Of a stretch of DNA of 64,000 nt, positions 59,981-64,000 are shown in pieces (within the stretch, counting starts at the first letter, position 1; every line of letters starts with the position of its first letter). The stretch is taken from NCBI GenBank assembly GCA_019637645.1, contig JAHBVH010000045.1, positions 1 through 64,000 of the forward strand, in the 5' to 3' direction. The position numbers and the translations under genes were made by a program. Source of the DNA: Caldilineaceae bacterium (GTDB lineage: Bacteria > Chloroflexota > Anaerolineae > Caldilineales > Caldilineaceae). The notes under the pieces were generated by a model. The model saw only the letters and a program-made list of their open reading frames with translations. It was not told where the DNA came from and ran no database searches.

Positions 59981-60019
59981 TCGTTGCAACATGTGAAATA
60001 GAACAGTTCATCTACAATG

Positions 60020-60089
60020 CTTCATATCCAGCGCTTCATATCCAGCGCTTCATATCCAGCGCTTCATATCCAGCGCTTCATATCTAGCG
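60020..60089. repeat. five tandem copies of a 14-bp unit
   Basis: CTTCATATCCAGCG repeated five times without spacers; the last copy has one change. Located in the 439-base gap between argG and the aminotransferase gene, upstream of the argG leader. Confidence 0.92.
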
Positions 60090-60220
60090 CGTTGATAACT
60101 CATCAGGGCTGCACTGTAGGATAACTCACATTGCCAGCGATGTCAAAATAGACGGCAAATAACATACGTTTCTGATACAGGGCTCGTGTCAGAGACCGAA
60201 GTTTCCTGCTTCACCTGTGA

Positions 60221-61471
60221 TCACAAGTTGGGGCAGGCTTCGCGAATGACCCCCGTGATATAGTCGATTTCGCCGCGTGACAAGGCGGTGGCGGAAGGTA
60301 GATAAAAGCCATCGCGGCAAAGCGCCTCGGCAACGGGGTAGCGCTCGCCCAGGAACTGTTTCCAATAAACCGGTTGACAGTGCATGGGAATAAAAAAGGT
60401 GCGTGTTTCAATACCATTGTCGGCGAGCACCTTGCGCAGTTGGTCGCGATCCATGCCATAGGCCGCGGCATCAACCAGAATGCCGTACATCCAGTAGACA
60501 TTCTTGGCCCAACTGGCCTCGGGGGGCGTCTGAATGCCGGGAATGCCTTGCAGGCGGCTGCTGTAGGCCAGGGCATTCTGGCGGCGTCTTTCCACAAAAT
60601 CATTGAGCTGTTCCACTTGGGCCAACCCCACCGCGGCTTGGAGATTGGTCATGCGATAGTTGAAACCCACAAATTTATGCCAAAAGTGGCGCTCGCTGCT
60701 AAAGGCATGATCGCGCAGATTCCAGGCCAACTTGGCAATGTCGCGCCGATTGGTGGTGACCATGCCGCCTTCGCCCGTGGTGATCAGCTTGTTGCCATAG
60801 AAGCTAAAGCCCGCCGCGTCACCCAAACTACCGGTACGGCGGCCTTTGTACTCGGCCCCGTGGGACTCGGCGGCATCTTCAATGACTGTAATGCCATGGC
60901 GTTGGGCGAGTTCCATAAGCGGGTCCATATCGGTCGGGTGGCCGTAGATATGCACCGGCACAATGGCTTTGGTACGCGGCGTAATTCTGTCCGCTACTTG
61001 GTTAAGATCCATCTGCCAATAGGCTGGCTCCATATCGACCAAGACCGGTTTTGCCCCACAATAGGTGACGGCATTGGCCGTGGCGATCATAGTAAAGGTG
61101 GGGATGATCACTTCGTCCTCTGGCCCTAACCCCAAGGTCGCCAGGGCCAGGTGCATCGCCACCGTGCCATTCGCACAAGCGATCCCATAACGAACGCCAC
61201 AGGCCGCGGCAAATTTCGCTTCAAAATCGCGGATAAAGCTACCGGCAGAAGAGATCCAGTTGGTCTCCACCGCTTGTTGCACATATTTGAGCTCATTGCC
61301 GGCCAAGGTTGGTTCGCAAACGGGGATGATGGCGCGGCGAGTCGATTGATCGGTGCGCTCCTCGAAGTCGGGGATGGGGCGATAACGGACTTTGACTTCG
61401 GGGTCTGCCGCCGGAATGATCGCGGCTAGATCACCCATTTCTTCGAGGGTGAGTTCGGCTGGTTGCAACAT
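60221..61471 (-). CDS. DegT/DnrJ/EryC1-family sugar aminotransferase
   Basis: PLP enzyme that transaminates a keto sugar nucleotide for surface polysaccharide or glycoprotein. 416 residues. ACGVRYGIACANGTVAMHLA binds the cofactor phosphate; DEVIIPTFTMIATANAVTYCG, VIEDAAESHGAEYKG (Asp) and FSFYGNKLITTGEGGMV (the Schiff-base Lys) are present. The first 45 residues before IIPVCEPTLAGNEL are an extra N-terminal extension with several acidic residues. The gene is the last of a minus-strand glycan unit, 80 bases after the GT2 gene. Confidence 0.9.
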   Translation of the reverse strand: MLQPAELTLEEMGDLAAIIPAADPEVKVRYRPIPDFEERTDQSTRRAIIPVCEPTLAGNELKYVQQAVETNWISSAGSFIRDFEAKFAAACGVRYGIACANGTVAMHLALATLGLGPEDEVIIPTFTMIATANAVTYCGAKPVLVDMEPAYWQMDLNQVADRITPRTKAIVPVHIYGHPTDMDPLMELAQRHGITVIEDAAESHGAEYKGRRTGSLGDAAGFSFYGNKLITTGEGGMVTTNRRDIAKLAWNLRDHAFSSERHFWHKFVGFNYRMTNLQAAVGLAQVEQLNDFVERRRQNALAYSSRLQGIPGIQTPPEASWAKNVYWMYGILVDAAAYGMDRDQLRKVLADNGIETRTFFIPMHCQPVYWKQFLGERYPVAEALCRDGFYLPSATALSRGEIDYITGVIREACPNL

Positions 61472-61551
61472 TAGTTTCGATACTTTCCTAGAATAATAAG
61501 CGTGGTGGGTTGGCGCTTTTCTGGCTTGTCATCCCAAATTATAGCACTAGC

Positions 61552-62304
61552 TTACTGAATCTCCCGAAAGAGACGCCAAATGGTCGCGACATACTTGCGC
61601 CCCTTCACCAGATAATCCCATAGGTTGACACCCGTTTTGCTTTCGCCGGTAGTGCGGGGTACGCAGACGTAAGGAACTTCGCGTAGGTTATACCCCGCTT
61701 GGGCCGCGCGACCGAGCAGATCAATACAATATTCGCCATAGTCACCCCGGAGGCGCAGGCGCGTAAGGACGGTCGCCCGTGCCGCAATAAAGCCACTGGT
61801 ATAGTCATGGACCTGATTACCCAGGAGGAAGATGGCAAAATGGTTGATGAGCCAGCTCAGGGTGCGCGCCATCCGTCCATGCGCGACATCGGCTCCGCCT
61901 GCTATCCAGCGCGAACCAACCGCGACATCAGCCCCCGTTAGCACTGCCTGGACCAACTTGGGTACATCGGCAGGGGGCATGGAGAGATCACAATCCATCC
62001 AGGTGACAATGGCCGCTTGGTGGGTGTGGATCGCTTCGTCGATCCCCCGCTGGATGGCCGAGGTGAGTCCCTTTTCCCCAACCCGGCGCACGAGAAGCAC
62101 TTGACGGGTTGGATCTGGGTTGCCTTGGGCGATGAGCTTTTCCACAACCTCACTCGTGCCATCCGGCGAATTGTCATCGACTACCAAGACAAGGTGGGGC
62201 GTAAGCGCACTGGCGAGAATGCCTTGGACTAGCGGCCCAATATTTTCGCGCTCGTTGTAGGTCGGTAAGACGGTACAGACTAGGGCGGATGAATCGACAC
62301 TCAT
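61552..62304 (-). CDS. GT2-family glycosyltransferase, polyprenol-phosphate mannosyltransferase-like
   Basis: 250 residues. The GT-A nucleotide-binding start VCTVLPTYNERENIGPLVQG and VVDDNSPDGTSEVVEKL are those of dolichol/polyprenol-phosphate mannose synthases. The metal site is in VTWMDCDLSMPPADV. SGFIAARATVLTRLRLRGDYGE is typical. No C-terminal membrane helices follow, so it is the short DPM1-like form. Product would feed lipid-linked mannose to membrane glycosyltransferases such as the partial gene upstream. Its start overlaps the end of the methyltransferase gene by 4 bases. Confidence 0.88.
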   Translation of the reverse strand: MSVDSSALVCTVLPTYNERENIGPLVQGILASALTPHLVLVVDDNSPDGTSEVVEKLIAQGNPDPTRQVLLVRRVGEKGLTSAIQRGIDEAIHTHQAAIVTWMDCDLSMPPADVPKLVQAVLTGADVAVGSRWIAGGADVAHGRMARTLSWLINHFAIFLLGNQVHDYTSGFIAARATVLTRLRLRGDYGEYCIDLLGRAAQAGYNLREVPYVCVPRTTGESKTGVNLWDYLVKGRKYVATIWRLFREIQ

Positions 62305-63098
62305 AGCGGCTTTCTCGCGATCACATAGAGGCTGATGCCAAAGGGTAAATTACAATGACGGAGGAGACGTGCTTCCCACTGGAGGGCTTGGGCGACTGAT
62401 TGATTCAGCCGTGGCGCAACCGTGTGGTTGCTGGAATAGGCCAGCCAATGCCAGCGCTGCAACAGTCGTTGTAAAATGATGGGGGGTGCTAGCAGAAGGT
62501 TCGCATAGGTAAACCGTTCGACCTGAAAGGCGGCGGCTTGTAAGGTCGCCGCGACTTCGGCACGGTGGTAGCGTCGCCCCGTGTTAAAGGCCCGATCATG
62601 GGCACTATGTAGCCACGGATGGGCACTGATCCGCAGCACAAGGTGGCCGCCTGGCTGCAGGACGCGCCAGCTTTCGCCGAGGGCACCCCGCAAATCCACT
62701 TGCCGTTGATCAAAAACATCTAGTGCAACAAGCAAGGCAAAGTGGTTGTCGCGAAAAGGTAATTGTTGCAGGTCCGCCTGGGTCAGCTCGCCCGTATTTG
62801 CGCGTTGCGCGGCAAAGGCCAAGGCCATCCCATTACGGTCAAGGCCCACACAAGGCTCTGTCGGGGAGCGCTCCTGTAATTCACGGAGAAAAAGCCCAGA
62901 GCCACAACCTAGCTCCAGCCGCGGCCCCGGCTGGAGCTGACTGTGGGCTAGCAATGTATGGGTGATCGCGCGCATCCCTTGGCTCCAGCCATGGGCTTCG
63001 TCCATAGCATAGAGCAGGGGCAGCAGCGTTTGGCGGGGCTGCGGGGCTGTGGCTGACCGCTGGCGCACCCTGCTGGCTGGTGTGGGTTGGCTACTCAA
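62301..63098 (-). CDS. class I SAM-dependent methyltransferase
   Basis: 265 residues. Motif I is RLELGCGSGLFLRELQERS near residue 80, with VGLDRNGMALAFA for the acidic strand, DLQQLPFRDNHFALLVALDVFDQ for motif II/III, and LQPGGHLVLRISAHPW. The C-terminal LLAPPIILQRLLQRWHW is hydrophobic and could sit at a membrane. It overlaps its upstream neighbour by 8 bases and the GT2 gene by 4, so it belongs to the glycan unit; substrate perhaps a lipid-linked sugar. Confidence 0.85.
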   Translation of the reverse strand: MSSQPTPASRVRQRSATAPQPRQTLLPLLYAMDEAHGWSQGMRAITHTLLAHSQLQPGPRLELGCGSGLFLRELQERSPTEPCVGLDRNGMALAFAAQRANTGELTQADLQQLPFRDNHFALLVALDVFDQRQVDLRGALGESWRVLQPGGHLVLRISAHPWLHSAHDRAFNTGRRYHRAEVAATLQAAAFQVERFTYANLLLAPPIILQRLLQRWHWLAYSSNHTVAPRLNQSVAQALQWEARLLRHCNLPFGISLYVIARKPL

Positions 63099-64000
63099 TC
63101 TGGACTTCTCCTAACATCACCCCGGTGCCGGTGGTGGGCAAGCGTTCCCCGGTTGGTTGGTACAGCCCAATGGCAATGGTATAACTGCCTGGCGGTAAAT
63201 CGGCTGGGAGCGCCAATTGATACTCATCGAGAATTTCCCAACCTGCTTGCCAGCGTGAGGTTGGCAGCGAGCCGCCGCCTGGTTGGCTATCCTGCCCGGT
63301 GACGCGACTGCTGTTGCCCGCGGCGTCCACCTGGCGCAAGTGGGTAAAGACTGTCCAGTCCGCGCGGGGGGTGGCGGTGACTCGCCAATATAGCTGGAGA
63401 TAGAGAACTGTGCCAACCTGTAACGGTGTCGGCTGGAGATCATAGCCAATAAGATCGATCCCATCGCCCAAAGTGGTGGCAAATTCGTGTTGGGGTTTTC
63501 GCTGCGTAACGGTGCCCGCGGCCCGTTCGTAAAGCCGCGCGTAGGGATTGCCTTGGCTGTCCTGAATTTCGGTGGTAACCGTGGCCGTGGGGAAGAGGCT
63601 GGGCAAAAGGAGGCGTGTCCGAAAATCTTCATGCTCGATCACGGCGTACGCTTCGGCGCTCCTTGTCTGCTGGGCGGCAAAGGGAAAGATCTGGCGGCCA
63701 TCAAAGGTGACCGGTGGTTGGGCTGCTGTGGGCGCGCGCGTCGTCCAAGCAAAGGCCAGCGTCGCATGGTCAGCACTGCGCGGGGTTAAGTAGAGGGGGG
63801 TAGTCGCCTGCGCGGCCATGGTTTGCCCTACTTGCCACAGTCCTACATCAAAGGCGTAGAAGAGATCGGGCAGCCGCGCCCACCGCACAAAGTAATTGTA
63901 GCTTTCTGTCACACCCCCGCCGATGAAGAGCACCAGGGCCAACCAGTGCGCATAGGGTGCTCGGCGTGGTCGCCATTGCCAGAGCCGATCGAGGCCAATG
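63091..64000 (-). CDS. C-terminal part of a membrane glycosyltransferase (family-39-like), 5' end outside window
   Basis: The frame is open from the window edge. It begins GLDRLWQWRPRRAPYAHWL, then a membrane helix LALVLFIGGGVTESYNYFV and RWARLPDLFYAFDVG, the usual end of the membrane part in mannosyltransferase-like proteins of this phylum. About 245 residues of extracytoplasmic beta-rich domain follow (TVLYLQLYWRVTATPRADWT, VFTHLRQVDAAGN, PPGSYTIAIGLYQPTGERL), a carbohydrate-binding-like fold. It would use polyprenol-phosphate sugars made by the GT2 enzyme. The assignment rests only on the tail. Confidence 0.72.
   Translation of the reverse strand, partial: IGLDRLWQWRPRRAPYAHWLALVLFIGGGVTESYNYFVRWARLPDLFYAFDVGLWQVGQTMAAQATTPLYLTPRSADHATLAFAWTTRAPTAAQPPVTFDGRQIFPFAAQQTRSAEAYAVIEHEDFRTRLLLPSLFPTATVTTEIQDSQGNPYARLYERAAGTVTQRKPQHEFATTLGDGIDLIGYDLQPTPLQVGTVLYLQLYWRVTATPRADWTVFTHLRQVDAAGNSSRVTGQDSQPGGGSLPTSRWQAGWEILDEYQLALPADLPPGSYTIAIGLYQPTGERLPTTGTGVMLGEVQIE

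Noticed and set aside
59782..59995. T-box riboswitch upstream of argG
   Set aside because: GGGTGGCG near the terminator recalls part of a T-box, but it is the 3' arm of the terminator stem; no stem I or specifier loop could be recognised.
60020..60089. Tandem 14-bp repeats as a CRISPR array
   Set aside because: Units are adjacent without spacers and too short; no cas genes are present.
60374..61129. 251-codon plus-strand open frame opposite the DegT aminotransferase
   Set aside because: The minus strand has the PLP motifs; nothing recognisable on plus.
1..64000. tRNA, rRNA and insertion-sequence genes
   Set aside because: No cloverleaf signatures, rRNA stretches or transposase motifs were recognised by eye; a covariance-model scan would be needed to exclude a tRNA with certainty.

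Overview
The window looks like chromosomal DNA of a member of the Chloroflexota (Anaerolineae/Caldilineae-like). This is inferred from the gene families: PadR regulators, several lipoprotein binding proteins with Cys lipoboxes, a large secreted subtilase, CopC-CopD fusions, TPR-CHAT and STAND-TPR proteins, family-39-type glycosyltransferases, and a dispersed palindromic repeat around ACCTGACAGGT. No rRNA, tRNA, transposase or CRISPR array was recognised. Both ends cut through genes.

Layout. 0-3.8 kb: tail of a peptide/nickel-type permease (apparently a DppB/DppC chimera), a methyltransferase, a thioredoxin-reductase-like flavoprotein and a two-domain CbiX with a His-rich linker. 4.1-8.7 kb: a copper-type block (two His-rich secreted or membrane proteins, CopC, CopC-CopD fusion). 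8.7-13.8 kb: a 1704-residue secreted subtilase/VWA protein on the minus strand. 14.2-17.4 kb: a sugar-type ABC importer without its ATPase. 17.5-23.4 kb: a Fur-family regulator and a five-gene nickel/metallophore-type ABC importer, then a glycerophosphodiesterase. 24.2-38.9 kb: a molybdenum-related stretch interleaved with metabolism: PadR, frameshifted moaC, exported MsrB and MsrA, three aldehyde dehydrogenases, an Ldh_2 dehydrogenase, and an operon padR-modA(fusion)-modB-mop/trmO chimera-molybdopterin-fold protein. An 18-bp inverted-repeat motif is shared by the moaC/msrB intergenic region and the padR-mod promoter region.

39-57 kb: a signalling region. It has a soluble TPR histidine kinase, a cyclase, a CehA-like metallohydrolase, a sigma factor, a two-zinc-finger anti-sigma-like protein, a TPR-CHAT peptidase, DUF1499, an SDR, a STAND-TPR ATPase, a second sigma-like protein, two tiny membrane proteins and a response regulator whose receiver domain has lost its phosphorylation residues. 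The sigma/zinc-finger/TPR-CHAT order recalls the protease-controls-sigma logic of the CHAT protease in type III-E CRISPR systems, but no CRISPR genes are present. This is the best candidate for an undescribed system here. 57-60 kb: argG-argJ on the minus strand, with an intrinsic terminator in the argG leader and mutually exclusive hairpins between the genes. 60-64 kb: a minus-strand surface-glycan operon (family-39-like glycosyltransferase, methyltransferase, GT2, DegT aminotransferase).

About ten copies of a hairpin repeat occur, mostly just downstream of stop codons or between convergent genes. Their stems differ by compensatory changes, which suggests selection on structure. Three genes look damaged or chimeric (left-edge permease, moaC, mop/trmO), so raw-read checks of those junctions matter.
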